Positions 37,739-47,764 of a stretch of 64,000 nucleotides of DNA are shown here, piece after piece. The notes beneath the pieces were generated by a model. It was not told where the DNA came from. It ran no database searches and worked only from the letters and a program-made list of their open reading frames with translations. Position numbers and translations under genes: made by a program. Each line of letters starts with the position of its first letter. Position 1 is the first letter of the stretch. This DNA comes from Thiomonas delicata. Lineage in GTDB: Bacteria > Pseudomonadota > Gammaproteobacteria > Burkholderiales > Burkholderiaceae_C. The DNA lies in contig NZ_LT592170.1 in assembly GCF_900088825.1 (NCBI RefSeq), forward strand, positions 62,001 to 126,000, in the 5' to 3' direction.

Positions 37739-38932
37739 TCAAGCTTGCGCCAGCCACCGCCGGCTGAGTTCGACCCAGAAGCTCGCGCCCAGGGGAATGA
37801 TGTCGTCGTTGAAGTCGTAGCTGGCGTTGTGCAGGGTGCAGGGACCGGCGCCGTGGCCGGGGCTGCGATGATCCCCGCCGCCGTTGCCGATGATGACGTA
37901 GGCCCCTGGGCGCTTCTCCAGCATGAAAGCGAAGTCCTCGGCCCCCATCGAAGGTTCGAATTCGTGGATCGCCTCCTCCCCCACCAGTTCGGCCATGACG
38001 CGATGCGCGAAAGCGGTTTGCGCGGCGTGGTTCACGGTGGGCGGGTAGTTGCGCACGAACTCGAAATCGCATTGCACGCCAAAGGCGGCCGCGATGTGCG
38101 TGGCGATTTCGCGCATGCGGGTTTCGATCAGGTCCAATAGGGCGGTGGTGAAGGTGCGCACAGTGCCCTGGATCTCGGCCGTGTCGGGCACGACGTTGGT
38201 GGCTTCGCCGGCATGGATCATGGTCACCGAGATGACTCCGGCCTCCTGCGGGTTCTTGTTGCGCGTGAGGATGGTCTGGAAGCCCTGCACCATCTGACAG
38301 GCCACGGGCACCGGGTCCAGACCCAGGTGTGGCATGGCGGCGTGCGAGCCCTTGCCGCGCACGACGATGCGGAACTCGTTGCTGGAAGCCATCACCGGCC
38401 CGGCCTTGAGCGCGAAATGCCCGGCCGGCAGTCCGGGCCAGTTGTGCATGCCGAACACGGCATCCACCGGAAACTTCTCGAACAAACCGTCCTTGATCAT
38501 CTCGCGCGCACCCCCGCCGCCCTCCTCGGCCGGCTGGAAGATGCACACCACGCGACCGGCGAAATCCCGGTTCGCGCACAAGTGGTGGGCTGCCGCCAGC
38601 AGCATCGCGGTATGGCCGTCGTGCCCACAGGCGTGCATCTTGCCCCGGTGGACGCTGGCGTGGGCGAAGGTGTTCTTCTCGGTCACGGGCAGGGCGTCGA
38701 TGTCGGCGCGCAAGCCGATGCTGCGCCCTGGTCCGCGCGAGCCGGAAATCACGCCCACCACGCCGGTCTTGCCCAGCCCGCGATGCACGTCGACGCCCCA
38801 TCCGGCCAAGAGCGCGGCGATGGTGTCGCTGGTGCGGACCTCCTCGAAGCACAGTTCGGGATGCGCATGGATGTCGCGCCGGATGTCGCGAAAGCGCGCC
38901 GCCTCGGTGGCGATGGAATCGATGATCTTCAT
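37739..38932 (-). CDS. M20 family amidohydrolase (hippurate hydrolase-like)
   Basis: A 397-residue metallo-amidohydrolase of the M20D group, which cleaves N-acyl amino acids or related amides. Metal-binding and catalytic segments: RRDIHAHPELCFEE, MHACGHDGHTAMLL, FQPAEEGGGGA, MHNWPGLPAGHF and the C-terminal SMGAEDFAFM. AGGGG lies 7 nt before the ATG at 38932; an ATG 36 bases upstream is less likely. The natural substrate cannot be read from the sequence. Confidence 0.92.
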   Translation of the reverse strand: MKIIDSIATEAARFRDIRRDIHAHPELCFEEVRTSDTIAALLAGWGVDVHRGLGKTGVVGVISGSRGPGRSIGLRADIDALPVTEKNTFAHASVHRGKMHACGHDGHTAMLLAAAHHLCANRDFAGRVVCIFQPAEEGGGGAREMIKDGLFEKFPVDAVFGMHNWPGLPAGHFALKAGPVMASSNEFRIVVRGKGSHAAMPHLGLDPVPVACQMVQGFQTILTRNKNPQEAGVISVTMIHAGEATNVVPDTAEIQGTVRTFTTALLDLIETRMREIATHIAAAFGVQCDFEFVRNYPPTVNHAAQTAFAHRVMAELVGEEAIHEFEPSMGAEDFAFMLEKRPGAYVIIGNGGGDHRSPGHGAGPCTLHNASYDFNDDIIPLGASFWVELSRRWLAQA

Positions 38933-39071
38933 GGTTGTCCCCTGCTTTGTCGCGTCGGTCCGTGGCATTTTCGCCCAAGCCTCGCCCGTCTGCCGAAAGC
39001 CTGCGCCGCCGCCATGGGCTGAGGCGGCCTAAACTCGACCTGTGCTTCAGCCCAGCCATCCGACGAACCCC

Positions 39072-41162
39072 ATGCCCAACGCCACCGCCCCCGAAACCAT
39101 CGTCCGCGCGGCCTGCCCGCACGACTGTCCGGACACCTGCGCCCTGCTCGTCACCGTGCGGAATGGCGTGGCGGTTTCCGTCCGCGGCGACCCGGAACAT
39201 CCCACGACCCATGGCGCGCTGTGCACCAAGGTCTCGCGCTACACCGAGCGCACCTACCACCCGGACCGCTTGCTGCACCCGCTCAAGCGCAGCGGGCCCA
39301 AGGGCAGCGGGCAATTCGTGCAGGTGGGCTGGGACGAGGCGCTGGACGACATCGCCGCCCGGCTCCGGACGATTGCCGCGCGCGATCCGCAGGCCATCGT
39401 GCCCTACAGCTACGCCGGCACCATGGGCCTGGTGCAAAGCGAATCGGTCGCGTCACGTTTTTTCCACCAGCTCGGCGCGAGCCGGCTCGACCGCACCATC
39501 TGCTCGGCCGCGGGCGGCGCCGGCCTGGGGACGGTTCTCGGTGGCAAGGTGGGCATGGACGTCGAGCAGTTCGAGCACAGTCGGCTTATCCTGATCTGGG
39601 GCAGCAACAGCATCACCAGCAACCTGCATTTCTGGACCTACGCGCAGCGCGCCAAGCGCGCCGGCGCCAAACTGGTGTGCATCGATCCCTGGCGCAACGA
39701 CACCGCCGAGAAATGCCATGAGCATGTGCAGCTGCGCCCCGGTACCGATGCCGCGCTGGCCTATGCGCTGATGCACGAACTCATCACCCACGACTGGCTG
39801 GACCACGATTACATCGGGCGCCATACCCTGGGTTTCGACGCCCTGCGCGAGCGCGCGCTGCAATGGCCGCCGCAGCGCGCGGCGTCCTTGTGCGGCGTGC
39901 CGGCCGAGCAGATCCGCGCCCTGGCGCGCGACTACGGCACCACGAAGCCTGCGGCCATTCGCGTCAATTACGGCCTGCAGCGCGTGCGCGGCGGCGGCAA
40001 TGCCGCGCGCGCCATCGCCTGCCTACCCGCGCTCGTGGGCGCATGGCGCGACGCGGCAGGGGGCTTGCTGATGTCCGCGTCCAGCCATTTCGCCGTGAAC
40101 GGCAAGGCGCTGGAGCGGCCTGACCTGCTCGCCGGGCGCATGCCGCGCACCATCAATATGGTCACCATCGGCGACGACCTGCTGCGCGACTCCAGTGCTG
40201 CGTTCGGACCGAAGATCGAGGCGCTGATCGTCTACAACAGCAACCCGGTCGCCGTGGCTCCCGAGAGCGCGAAAGTCGCGCAGGGCTTCGCCCGCGAAGA
40301 CCTCTTCACCGTGGTGCTCGAGCATTTCCAGACCGACACCGCCGACTACGCCGACTACGTGCTGCCGGCCACCACCCAGCTCGAGCACCTGGACGTGCAC
40401 AAGGCCTACGGCCACCGCTACTGGCTGGCGAACAACCCGGCCATCGCCCCGCTGGGGGAGGCTCGGCCGAATAGCCGGATTTTCCGCGACCTCGCGGCGC
40501 GCATGGGGTTCACCGCCCCCTGTTTCGCCGAGACCGACGCGCAGATCGCGGCCCAGGCCATCGCGGCCGATGCCCGCAACGGCAAGATCGATTTCGACAC
40601 CTTGCGCGAGAAAGGCTGGATGAAGCTCGCCGTGCCCGACGCACCCTTTGCCGCGGGCGGATTCCCCACCGCCTCGGGGCGTTGCGAATTCTGGTCGGCC
40701 GGCGAACAGGCCGCCGGACGCGATCCCCTGCCCGAGGTGCTGCTGCCCTATGAATGCGCCGAAACCGCGCCCGAGCTGGCGGCGCGCTTTCCCCTTGCGA
40801 TGATCTCGCCGCCGGCGCGCAACTTTCTCAATTCCAGCTTCGTCAACGTGACCTCGCTGCGCCAGGCTGAGGGCGAGCCGCTGCTGCTCATCCACGCCGA
40901 CGACGCCGCGCCGCGCGGCATCGTCGACGGCGCCATGGTGCGCTGTTTCAACGAGCGCGGCAGCTATCGATGCCGGTCGCGCATCAGCGACCGCACCCGC
41001 GCCGGCCAGGTGGTGGCGTTCGGCATCTGGTGGCGCAAGCTCTCGCCGGCCGGCGTCAACGTCAACCAGCTCACCCATCAACACCTGACCGACCTCGGTG
41101 CCGGCCCTTGTTTCTACGACTGCCTGGTCGAGGTCGCCCCGGCCGACACCGACGCCGCCTGA
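39072..41162 (+). CDS. Molybdopterin-dependent oxidoreductase (DMSO reductase superfamily)
   Basis: A 696-residue molybdopterin enzyme. The N-terminal 4Fe-4S motif is CPHDCPDTC...GALC. Cofactor-binding regions follow, including IWGSNSITSNLHFWTY, CIDPWRNDTAEKC, YNSNPVAVAPES and the C-terminal molydopterin dinucleotide-binding domain (FPLAMISPPARNFLNSSFVN). There is no twin-arginine signal, so it is cytoplasmic. Substrate unknown; related proteins are often annotated as anaerobic dehydrogenases. The ATG at 39072 is preferred over a GTG at 39042. moaC is elsewhere in the window. Confidence 0.9.
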   Translation: MPNATAPETIVRAACPHDCPDTCALLVTVRNGVAVSVRGDPEHPTTHGALCTKVSRYTERTYHPDRLLHPLKRSGPKGSGQFVQVGWDEALDDIAARLRTIAARDPQAIVPYSYAGTMGLVQSESVASRFFHQLGASRLDRTICSAAGGAGLGTVLGGKVGMDVEQFEHSRLILIWGSNSITSNLHFWTYAQRAKRAGAKLVCIDPWRNDTAEKCHEHVQLRPGTDAALAYALMHELITHDWLDHDYIGRHTLGFDALRERALQWPPQRAASLCGVPAEQIRALARDYGTTKPAAIRVNYGLQRVRGGGNAARAIACLPALVGAWRDAAGGLLMSASSHFAVNGKALERPDLLAGRMPRTINMVTIGDDLLRDSSAAFGPKIEALIVYNSNPVAVAPESAKVAQGFAREDLFTVVLEHFQTDTADYADYVLPATTQLEHLDVHKAYGHRYWLANNPAIAPLGEARPNSRIFRDLAARMGFTAPCFAETDAQIAAQAIAADARNGKIDFDTLREKGWMKLAVPDAPFAAGGFPTASGRCEFWSAGEQAAGRDPLPEVLLPYECAETAPELAARFPLAMISPPARNFLNSSFVNVTSLRQAEGEPLLLIHADDAAPRGIVDGAMVRCFNERGSYRCRSRISDRTRAGQVVAFGIWWRKLSPAGVNVNQLTHQHLTDLGAGPCFYDCLVEVAPADTDAA

Positions 41163-41166
41163 ATGC

Positions 41167-41195
41167 GAAGAGACCCGCACAAGGCGGGTCTCTTC
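41167..41195. terminator. Bidirectional hairpin between the molybdoenzyme gene and dsbD
   Basis: A perfect 12-bp stem (41167-41178 with 41184-41195) around ACAAG, lying between two converging stop codons. The U-run is lacking on both strands. Confidence 0.65.
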
Positions 41196-41217
41196 AAGGC
41201 TTTCGTACAGGCTGAGT

Positions 41218-43200
41218 TCAGACGCCGGCGCGCTGCATGGAATTCAGGAACGTCTTGGCGTCCTCGAAGCCGACCACCCTCCCGACCTCCTTGCCGCCCT
41301 TGAAAAAGATGATGCCGGGCGGACCGAACAACTCGAAACGCTTGAGCAGTGCCTTGTCGTCGGCGTTGTTGGCGGTGACGTCGGCCTGCAGCAGCGTCAT
41401 GCCCGCCATCTGCTGGATCACGGCAGGATCGGTAAAGGTGAAATGCTCCATCTCCTTGCACGACACGCACCAGTCGGCATAGAAGTCCAGCATCACGGGC
41501 TTGCTGCTGTTGGCGACGATCTGGTCCAGTTCCGCGACGGTTTTCACGCGCTGAAACTGCGGTGTCACGCCTTCCTGTGCGACAGCGCCCCCCGCCATTC
41601 CGCCCATGCCCGCCAAGGGCTGCAGCAAATTGGTGCTGCCGCCTGCCAGGCCCACCACCAATACGGCTCCCACCAGCGCCAACACCACGCCAAAGCCCTT
41701 GAACAAGCGCCGCCAGCCCGACGCATCGTCCGGAAGACGGTCGAAGGCATGGAGATAGGTGGCGCTGACGATGAACAGCGCGGCCCACGCCAGCATCAGC
41801 AGCCAGCCTGGCAGCACGGGGGCGACCATATACAGCGCCGTGGCGAGCAGGAGCACGCCGAAGAAGTATTTCACGCCGTCCATCCAGCCGCCGGCTTTGG
41901 GCAGCAAAGCCCCCGCGCTCCAACCCGCCAGCAGCAGCGGCACGCTCATGCCCGCGGCCAGCGAGAACAGCGCGATGCCGCCGATCACGGCATTGCCCGT
42001 CTGGCTGATGTAGAGCAGGGCGCCTGCCAACGGTGCCGCGACGCAGGGGCCGACGATCAGCGCCGAAATACCGCCCATGATGAACACGCCGGCGAAATGG
42101 CCGCCGTGCAGTTTTCCCGACGTGGCCGACAGCTTGCTTTGCCAGCTGGCGGGAATCTGCAATTCGTAAAAACCGAACATGGACAACGAGAGCAACACCA
42201 GCAACAAGGCGAACACCGACAGCACCCAGGGGTTCTGCAGCGACGCCGCGAGCCCTTGGCCGAGCAGCCCGGCGGCGACGCCGAAGGCGGTATAGACGAG
42301 TGCCATGCCCAGCGAATACACGGCCGCCAGAAACAGCCCGCGCAGGTGCGAAACCTTTTCGCCGTGCCCGACGATGATGCTGGAGAGAATGGGGATCATG
42401 GGCAGCACGCAGGGCGTGAGCGCCAGCAGCAGGCCGAACACCAGGAACATGGGCACGATCGTGATGAGACTGCCGGATTTGAGCGCCGCACCGATACGCG
42501 ATGATTCTCCGCTGGTGGCCACTCCCGTCGCGGCTGGAGCCGGAGCCGCCGTTGCAGGACTCGACGCCGTGGTCGCCGCGCTCGGCGAGGACGCCGCGCC
42601 GCTTGGCCCTGCGCCCATCAGCCGGCCCAGCAAGCCCCCGGAGGCTGCCGCCGTGGACTGCCCCTCGTCACCTTCGATGCTGGCGGTGCCCTTGCCACCA
42701 AAACCCTGCAGACTGACGTCGACGGTTTTGTCGATGGGCGGATAGCACAGCCCCGCGTCGGAGCAGCCCTGATAGGTCACCTGCAGCTTGAAATCCGCCG
42801 GAGCGGCCTCCACCGGCAAGGGAAACACCACCTGATTGCGGTAGTGGAACACCTCGTGCCCGAGGTTCTTGTCGAACAACTTCTCCGCCGGGGGAAAACC
42901 CGGCTTGCCCAAGGTCACGCCAGGCGTTTGCGGCTCGAAGTGGAACCGCTCCTGGTACATGTAATAGCCCTTGGCGATGTTGAACGTCAGCAGCAGGGTC
43001 TTGGGGCCTTGCGGCTTGATGCTGAACTGGAACGCCTGGTCGGGTGGGAGGAATTTCCCATCCTGGGCCTGGGCGGGCCAGGCGCCGAACAGCGTGACCA
43101 ACAGCACGACCACGCCACCGAGCCGACCCCACAGGGATCGGGCGGCGAGCGTGCGCAAGGCATGGAACCGGCAGCGCGCGGCGTGCTGGGAAGGATTCAT
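41218..43200 (-). CDS. dsbD: Thiol:disulfide interchange protein DsbD
   Basis: DsbD carries electrons from cytoplasmic thioredoxin to periplasmic DsbC/DsbG and cytochrome maturation proteins. The 660-residue protein has all three parts: a signal peptide (to about AQAQD) and periplasmic alpha domain with Cys pair in QGCSDAGLCYPP; an Ala/Ser-rich linker; eight membrane helices with redox cysteines in ALTPCVLPM and IVGPCVAAPL; and a C-terminal thioredoxin-like gamma domain with DWCVSCK. CAGGAG precedes the ATG. Confidence 0.97.
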   Translation of the reverse strand: MNPSQHAARCRFHALRTLAARSLWGRLGGVVVLLVTLFGAWPAQAQDGKFLPPDQAFQFSIKPQGPKTLLLTFNIAKGYYMYQERFHFEPQTPGVTLGKPGFPPAEKLFDKNLGHEVFHYRNQVVFPLPVEAAPADFKLQVTYQGCSDAGLCYPPIDKTVDVSLQGFGGKGTASIEGDEGQSTAAASGGLLGRLMGAGPSGAASSPSAATTASSPATAAPAPAATGVATSGESSRIGAALKSGSLITIVPMFLVFGLLLALTPCVLPMIPILSSIIVGHGEKVSHLRGLFLAAVYSLGMALVYTAFGVAAGLLGQGLAASLQNPWVLSVFALLLVLLSLSMFGFYELQIPASWQSKLSATSGKLHGGHFAGVFIMGGISALIVGPCVAAPLAGALLYISQTGNAVIGGIALFSLAAGMSVPLLLAGWSAGALLPKAGGWMDGVKYFFGVLLLATALYMVAPVLPGWLLMLAWAALFIVSATYLHAFDRLPDDASGWRRLFKGFGVVLALVGAVLVVGLAGGSTNLLQPLAGMGGMAGGAVAQEGVTPQFQRVKTVAELDQIVANSSKPVMLDFYADWCVSCKEMEHFTFTDPAVIQQMAGMTLLQADVTANNADDKALLKRFELFGPPGIIFFKGGKEVGRVVGFEDAKTFLNSMQRAGV

Positions 43201-43385
43201 GTAGGCGTCTCCTGATCCGTCTTGATGCATCGCTTGACGCGGGGGCAAGCACCCCGCGTTGGGAAAAGGCGAGGCATCGACGTATCGTGAAATATAAGCT
43301 GAGATCGATATTCCCATACGCTGTGAGCCCTTCGGGCCACTGTCGTTCCCCGCGTCCGGGCGAATTCCGAGCTCTAAAGCCACGA
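43201..43385. other. Upstream region of dsbD
   Basis: About 185 bases between the ABC permease stop and dsbD, all genes on the minus strand. It holds the presumed dsbD promoter in a lower-GC patch (43280-43320) and an 8-bp hairpin in the dsbD leader (separate entry). A small GCCC-TTC-GGGC hairpin at 43326-43336 may weakly terminate the ABC operon. Confidence 0.5.
43237..43259 (-). repeat. Hairpin in the dsbD 5' leader
   Basis: ACGCGGGG (43237-43244) pairs with CCCCGCGT (43252-43259): a perfect 8-bp stem with a 7-base loop, 36 bases before the dsbD start codon. There is no U-run. Confidence 0.6.
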
Positions 43386-44213
43386 TCAGGCCGCGAACCG
43401 GCGGTGTGTCAGCCAGCGGGCGATGAACCAGCCTGCCGCCAGATAGGCCAGCAAGACGGCGAGATGCTGCGGTGCGTGGGCGTCCCAACGACCGAAGAAC
43501 AACGGGCGCACGAGTTGCACCGCGGCCTGCAGCGGCAGTACGCGCGCCAGATCCTGCAACCAGCTTGGCATGGCCGACAAGGGAAAGAAGATGCCCGACA
43601 GAAAGGTCATGGGCGTCAGCACCAGCGTGAAGTAATAGGTGAAGAAGTCATAGGACTTCGCCAGGGCGTTGATGATGAGTCCCAGCGCCGAGAACATCAT
43701 CCCCACGAGCGCCAGCAGGGGCAGAACCGCGAGCAATGTGGGTTCCCGGCTGATCCCCAGCAGCGCCACGACCGCCACCAGCGCCACGCCGCTTGTCAGC
43801 GCCTTGGTCGCGGCCCAGAGCAACTCGCCGAACAGCACGTCGTCCAGCCCGGTAGGTGTCAGGAGTATCGCATCCCAGGTCTTTTGCACATGCATGCGCG
43901 AGAACGCGGAATACAAGGCCTCGAAGCTCGCCGAATTCATCACGCTCATGCTGACCGTGCCCGAAGCCAGGAACAGGATGTACGGCACCCCATCCACGCT
44001 GCCGACCAGCGAGCCGACACCCCAGCCAAAAGCCGCAAGGGTCAGCAAGGGCTCGGCGATATTGCCCAGCAGACTGGGCAATGCGAGCTTGCGCCAGACC
44101 AGGGCATTGCGCCGCCATACCGGCCAGAAGCGCCAGCGCGGCAAGACAAGCTCCGGTTCGGGCGCGTCGGCGGATGGTCCGGCCGGTGTGCGCTGTGCAG
44201 GGTCCGCGTTCAT
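43386..44213 (-). CDS. ABC-2 type transporter permease (NodJ-like)
   Basis: A 275-residue membrane protein with about six hydrophobic helices and the ABC-2 signatures GTVSMSVMNSASFEALYSAFSRM and TPMTFLSGIFFPLSAMPSWLQ. It is most like the NodJ permeases that pair with NodI-type ATPases for export of lipids, polysaccharides or drugs. The ATPase gene lies just upstream on the same strand. Cargo unknown. Confidence 0.92.
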   Translation of the reverse strand: MNADPAQRTPAGPSADAPEPELVLPRWRFWPVWRRNALVWRKLALPSLLGNIAEPLLTLAAFGWGVGSLVGSVDGVPYILFLASGTVSMSVMNSASFEALYSAFSRMHVQKTWDAILLTPTGLDDVLFGELLWAATKALTSGVALVAVVALLGISREPTLLAVLPLLALVGMMFSALGLIINALAKSYDFFTYYFTLVLTPMTFLSGIFFPLSAMPSWLQDLARVLPLQAAVQLVRPLFFGRWDAHAPQHLAVLLAYLAAGWFIARWLTHRRFAA

Positions 44214-44295
44214 GTCGTGGGCAGTGTGGGGAAGCGGGATCTTGGGAAGGGACGCGAAAACCTCGTCCGTGAAGCACGGGGCATCTGCGAGGGCC

Positions 44296-45267
44296 TCAAT
44301 CGCGCAATTGCCGGCCGGTCAGCTTGAGGAACACATCCTCCAGATTCGCCGACCGATGCAGGATGCGCAAGCCGTCCGCCAGCGGCTGCACGGCGGCCAG
44401 CACGGGCGTGGCGTCATGCGCGTAGGCGAACAGGGTGTCGCCGCTGCGCTCCAGGCGATGGGCATGCGCGGACGCCAGCGCTTCGGCCTCATCGACACGC
44501 GGCCCGTACATTTCGATAACCTCGGGTTCGACATGGCGCGAGATCAGAGCCAGAGGCGCATCTTCGTCCAGGCTCAGCCCATGATCCAGCACCAGCAGGC
44601 GTTGGCACAGCCGTTCGGCCTCGTCCATGAAATGCGTCGTCAGGAGAATGGATTTGCCTGCCGCCACCAGGGATTTCAGCCTGTCCCAGATGAGGTGACG
44701 CGCCTGCGGGTCCAGCCCCGTGGTCGGCTCGTCGAGAAACAGGATGTCGGGATCGTGAATCAATGCGCGCGCCAGGCTCAGCCGTCGCTTCATGCCCCCC
44801 GAAAGCTCGGCAATGCGCGCCCTGGCCTTGCCCTCCAGGGCGGCAAACGCGAGCAGGCTCGCAATACGCGGCTGCATCTGCCGAACGGACATGCCAAAGT
44901 AGCGCCCGTAGATCAGCAAATTCTCCTCGACGGTGAAGTCCGGATCGAGGCTGTCGAACTGGGTCACCACCCCCACGCGCATGCGCGCCAGCCTGGCGTC
45001 CCGAGGAATGTTTCGCCCCATCAAGGCGATGCTGCCGGCATCCGGCGTGGCCAAACCCAGGCAAAGACGGATGGTGGTGGTTTTCCCGGCGCCGTTGGGA
45101 CCGATGATTCCGTAGCATTCGCCGGCCTTGATATGGAAGCTCAGCCCACCCACCACCTCCTGGGCGCCATAGCGCTTGCGCAGATCGCGCACGTCCAACA
45201 GCGTCCGCCCGGCTTGCGCTTGGGATTGCGCCCGGGGTGCGGGCGCAAGCGGCGTTGTCGTGCTCAT
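44296..45267 (-). CDS. ABC transporter ATP-binding protein (NodI-like)
   Basis: A 323-residue ATPase. Walker A GPNGAGKTT, the signature LSGGMKRRLSLARAL, Walker B ILFLDEPTTGLDPQAR and the switch His in LLTTHFMDEAE are all intact. Its C-terminal 100 residues are the extension seen in NodI/DrrA-type exporters. It pairs with the ABC-2 permease that follows. The ATG at 45267 is chosen because upstream in-frame sequence is the rplQ terminator. Confidence 0.93.
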   Translation of the reverse strand: MSTTTPLAPAPRAQSQAQAGRTLLDVRDLRKRYGAQEVVGGLSFHIKAGECYGIIGPNGAGKTTTIRLCLGLATPDAGSIALMGRNIPRDARLARMRVGVVTQFDSLDPDFTVEENLLIYGRYFGMSVRQMQPRIASLLAFAALEGKARARIAELSGGMKRRLSLARALIHDPDILFLDEPTTGLDPQARHLIWDRLKSLVAAGKSILLTTHFMDEAERLCQRLLVLDHGLSLDEDAPLALISRHVEPEVIEMYGPRVDEAEALASAHAHRLERSGDTLFAYAHDATPVLAAVQPLADGLRILHRSANLEDVFLKLTGRQLRD

Positions 45268-45329
45268 GCGCGTATTCGTTGATGGTTGTGCGGACGGGTT
45301 AGATGGCCACGGCGCGCCAGGCACAAATG

Positions 45330-45370
45330 AAAAAACCGGATCGAGCCCGAGATGAGGCCGGATCCGGTTT
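45330..45370 (-). terminator. Intrinsic terminator after rplQ
   Basis: On the minus strand CCGGATC (45367-45361), an 18-base loop with further pairing, GATCCGG (45342-45336), then six T (45335-45330). It lies 36 bases after the rplQ stop and ends the ribosomal supercluster. Confidence 0.9.
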
Positions 45371-45405
45371 GCCGGCAAGCTCCGCGGAGCTTGTCATGGG
45401 CGGTC

Positions 45406-45810
45406 TTACTCGCCTTGGGATGCTGCCTTGTCCGCGCCTGTCGCGGTTTCGTCGGGACGATCCACCAGTTCGACCAAGGCCATGGGAGCGTTGTCGCCCA
45501 CGCGGTAGCCAAACTTCAGAATGCGCGTGTAACCACCCGGGCGCGTCTTGTAGCGCTCGCCGAGTTCGCCGAACAGTTTGACCACGGAGTCGCGATCGCG
45601 CAGGCGATCGAAAGCCAGGCGGCGATTGGCGAGCGACGGCTTCTTGCCCAGTGTGATCAAGGGCTCGACGACCCGGCGCAGTTCCTTCGCCTTGGGCAGC
45701 GTGGTCTTGATGGCCTCGTGGGCAATCAGCGAGTTCGCCATATTGCGCAACATGGCCAGCCTGTGGCTGGATGTGCGGTTGAGTTTGCGTAAACCGTGTC
45801 CGTGACGCAT
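45406..45810 (-). CDS. rplQ: 50S ribosomal protein L17
   Basis: 134 residues beginning [17 protein letters not shown], the universal L17 start. Last gene of the alpha operon, 132 bases downstream of rpoA. The gap contains a CGGCATG-N7-CATGCCG hairpin (45874-45894). Confidence 0.97.
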   Translation of the reverse strand: MRHGHGLRKLNRTSSHRLAMLRNMANSLIAHEAIKTTLPKAKELRRVVEPLITLGKKPSLANRRLAFDRLRDRDSVVKLFGELGERYKTRPGGYTRILKFGYRVGDNAPMALVELVDRPDETATGADKAASQGE

Positions 45811-45942
45811 GGTGCTTTCCTTTCTTTATCGAGATGGGCCAGCCGGATCAGGTACTGGCCTTGCACTGTACGGCGGCATGAGCAAACCATGCCGACCGCG
45901 GTTGACGTGAAGAACCTTGCACAACAAGGCCCGACACAACAA

Positions 45943-46935
45943 TCAGCTGGCGCGCTTTTCCAGTTCCGCGGGCGGCCAGCTTTCCAGCTTCATGCCCAGG
46001 GTCAGGCCACGCGCGGCCAGAACTTCCTTGATTTCGTTGAGCGACTTGCGCCCCAGATTCGGGGTCTTGAGCAGCTCGGTTTCGCTACGCTGGATCAAAT
46101 CGCCGATGTAATAGATATTCTCGGCCTTGAGGCAATTGGCCGAACGCACGGTGAGTTCCAGATCGTCCACGGGACGCAGCAGAATGGGGTCGAACTGCTG
46201 GGCGCTGGCCGAACCGCCCGTTTCCAGCGTCTTCTCGGCACCTTCCAGGCTGGCGAACACCGATAGCTGTTCGACCAGAATGCGCGCGGAGGTACGGATG
46301 GCTTCTTCGGCACTGATGGAGCCGTTGGTCTCGATCTCCATCACCAACTTGTCCAGGTCGGTGCGTTGCTCGACACGCGCGTTTTCCACGGCGTAGCTGA
46401 CGCGGCGCACCGGCGAGAATGACGCGTCCAGCACGATGCGACCAATGGTCTTACCGCCCTCGTCGGCATAGCGGCGCAGATTTCCAGGAACGTAACCACG
46501 CCCCTTCTCGACCTTGATCTGCATGTCGATCTTGCCCTGCTGGGACAGATGGGCAATCACGTGCTCGGGATTGATGATTTCCACGTCATGCGGCGTCTGA
46601 ATATCGGCCGCGGTGACCACGCCTTCGCCTTCCTTGCGCAGCGACAGGGTGACTTCATCGCGGTTGTGGAGCTTGAACACGACGCCCTTGAGGTTGAGCA
46701 AGACGGCGATGACGTCTTCCTGCAGGCCATCGACCACCGAATACTCGTGCAACACGCCGTTGATACTGACTTCGGTGGGCGCGTAGCCCACGAGCGACGA
46801 CAACAGCACACGCCGCAAGGCGTTGCCAAGCGTATGGCCGTAGCCGCGCTCGAACGGCTCAAGCGTGACCTTGGCGCGCAAGGGGCCCAGGGCTTCGACT
46901 TGGATGGATTTGGGGCGCAACAATGCAGTTTGCAT
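45943..46935 (-). CDS. rpoA: DNA-directed RNA polymerase subunit alpha
   Basis: A 330-residue alpha subunit. The N-terminal assembly domain ([20 protein letters not shown]) and the C-terminal DNA/activator-binding domain ([15 protein letters not shown], then [14 protein letters not shown]) are complete. It lies 114 bases downstream of rpsD, a gap that contains a terminator-like hairpin, so it may have its own promoter. Confidence 0.98.
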   Translation of the reverse strand: MQTALLRPKSIQVEALGPLRAKVTLEPFERGYGHTLGNALRRVLLSSLVGYAPTEVSINGVLHEYSVVDGLQEDVIAVLLNLKGVVFKLHNRDEVTLSLRKEGEGVVTAADIQTPHDVEIINPEHVIAHLSQQGKIDMQIKVEKGRGYVPGNLRRYADEGGKTIGRIVLDASFSPVRRVSYAVENARVEQRTDLDKLVMEIETNGSISAEEAIRTSARILVEQLSVFASLEGAEKTLETGGSASAQQFDPILLRPVDDLELTVRSANCLKAENIYYIGDLIQRSETELLKTPNLGRKSLNEIKEVLAARGLTLGMKLESWPPAELEKRAS

Positions 46936-46997
46936 GAATTTCCTTTCAAGACCCTCCGCTCGTTACACGGATAAGGCTGATGGAGTCAAAAGACAAA

Positions 46998-47014
46998 GGG
47001 CGCTTGAAGCGCCC
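46998..47014 (-). repeat. Hairpin in the rpoA 5' leader
   Basis: GGGCGCT-TGA-AGCGCCC, a perfect 7-bp stem with a 3-base loop, directly behind the rpsD terminator. Confidence 0.6.
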
Positions 47015-47019
47015 GGGCG

Positions 47020-47042
47020 AAAAACCCGCCGCAAGAGGCGGG
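47020..47042 (-). terminator. Intrinsic terminator between rpsD and rpoA
   Basis: On the minus strand CCCGCC-TCTTGC-GGCGGG followed by TTTTT; it starts 7 bases after the rpsD stop. Position inside the alpha operon suggests a partial terminator that lowers rpoA relative to ribosomal proteins. Confidence 0.75.
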
Positions 47043-47049
47043 TCGAACT

Positions 47050-47673
47050 TTAGCGGGAATACAGCTCGACGATGAGCGATTCGTTGATGTCGCTGCCGAA
47101 CTCGTCGCGGTCCGGAGTCTTCTTGAACACACCTTCCATTTTGCTGGCGTCAACCTGGACCCAGGCGGGAAAACCGTTGCCTTCGGCGAGCTTGAGCGCG
47201 TCGGCGATGCGCAACTGCTTCCTGGCCTTCTCGCGCACGGACACGGTCTGGCCCGGCATCACGCGGGCGGACGGAATGTCCAGCACCTGACCGTCGACCA
47301 AGATGGCCCGGTGGCCAACCAACTGGCGCGCCTCGGCGCGGGTCGAGGCGAAGCCCATGCGGTAAACCACGGTATCCAGCCGCGACTCCAGCAAGGTCAA
47401 CAGATGCACACCGGTATTGCCACGCAGGCTCTGCGCCTTCTCGTACGTGCGGCGGAACTGCTTCTCCAGCACACCGTACATGCGCTTGACCTTCTGTTTC
47501 TCACGCAGCTGGGTTGCGTAATCGGATTGCCGCGCACCCGATGTGCGGCCATGCTGGCCAGGCTTGGTATCGAATTTGGCTTTTGATTCGATACCGCGAC
47601 GCGCGCTCTTGAGAAAGAGGTCGGTGCCTTCGCGGCGGGAAAGTTTGGCCTTCGGGCCTAGATAACGTGCCAC
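47050..47673 (-). CDS. rpsD: 30S ribosomal protein S4
   Basis: 207 residues. [20 protein letters not shown] at the start, and the S4 RNA-binding domain with [20 protein letters not shown], are typical. There are no zinc cysteines. In many bacteria S4 represses its own operon; a TGCGGG-N8-CCCGCA hairpin lies in the rpsK-rpsD gap (47711-47730). Confidence 0.97.
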   Translation of the reverse strand: MARYLGPKAKLSRREGTDLFLKSARRGIESKAKFDTKPGQHGRTSGARQSDYATQLREKQKVKRMYGVLEKQFRRTYEKAQSLRGNTGVHLLTLLESRLDTVVYRMGFASTRAEARQLVGHRAILVDGQVLDIPSARVMPGQTVSVREKARKQLRIADALKLAEGNGFPAWVQVDASKMEGVFKKTPDRDEFGSDINESLIVELYSR

Positions 47674-47764
47674 TTTCTTGTCCTTTCAATTAACTGCCGC
47701 AACACGAAATTGCGGGAGCTGGAGCCCGCAGGCTTCAGCAGTGGGCTTTGCGATGCAGAGATTA

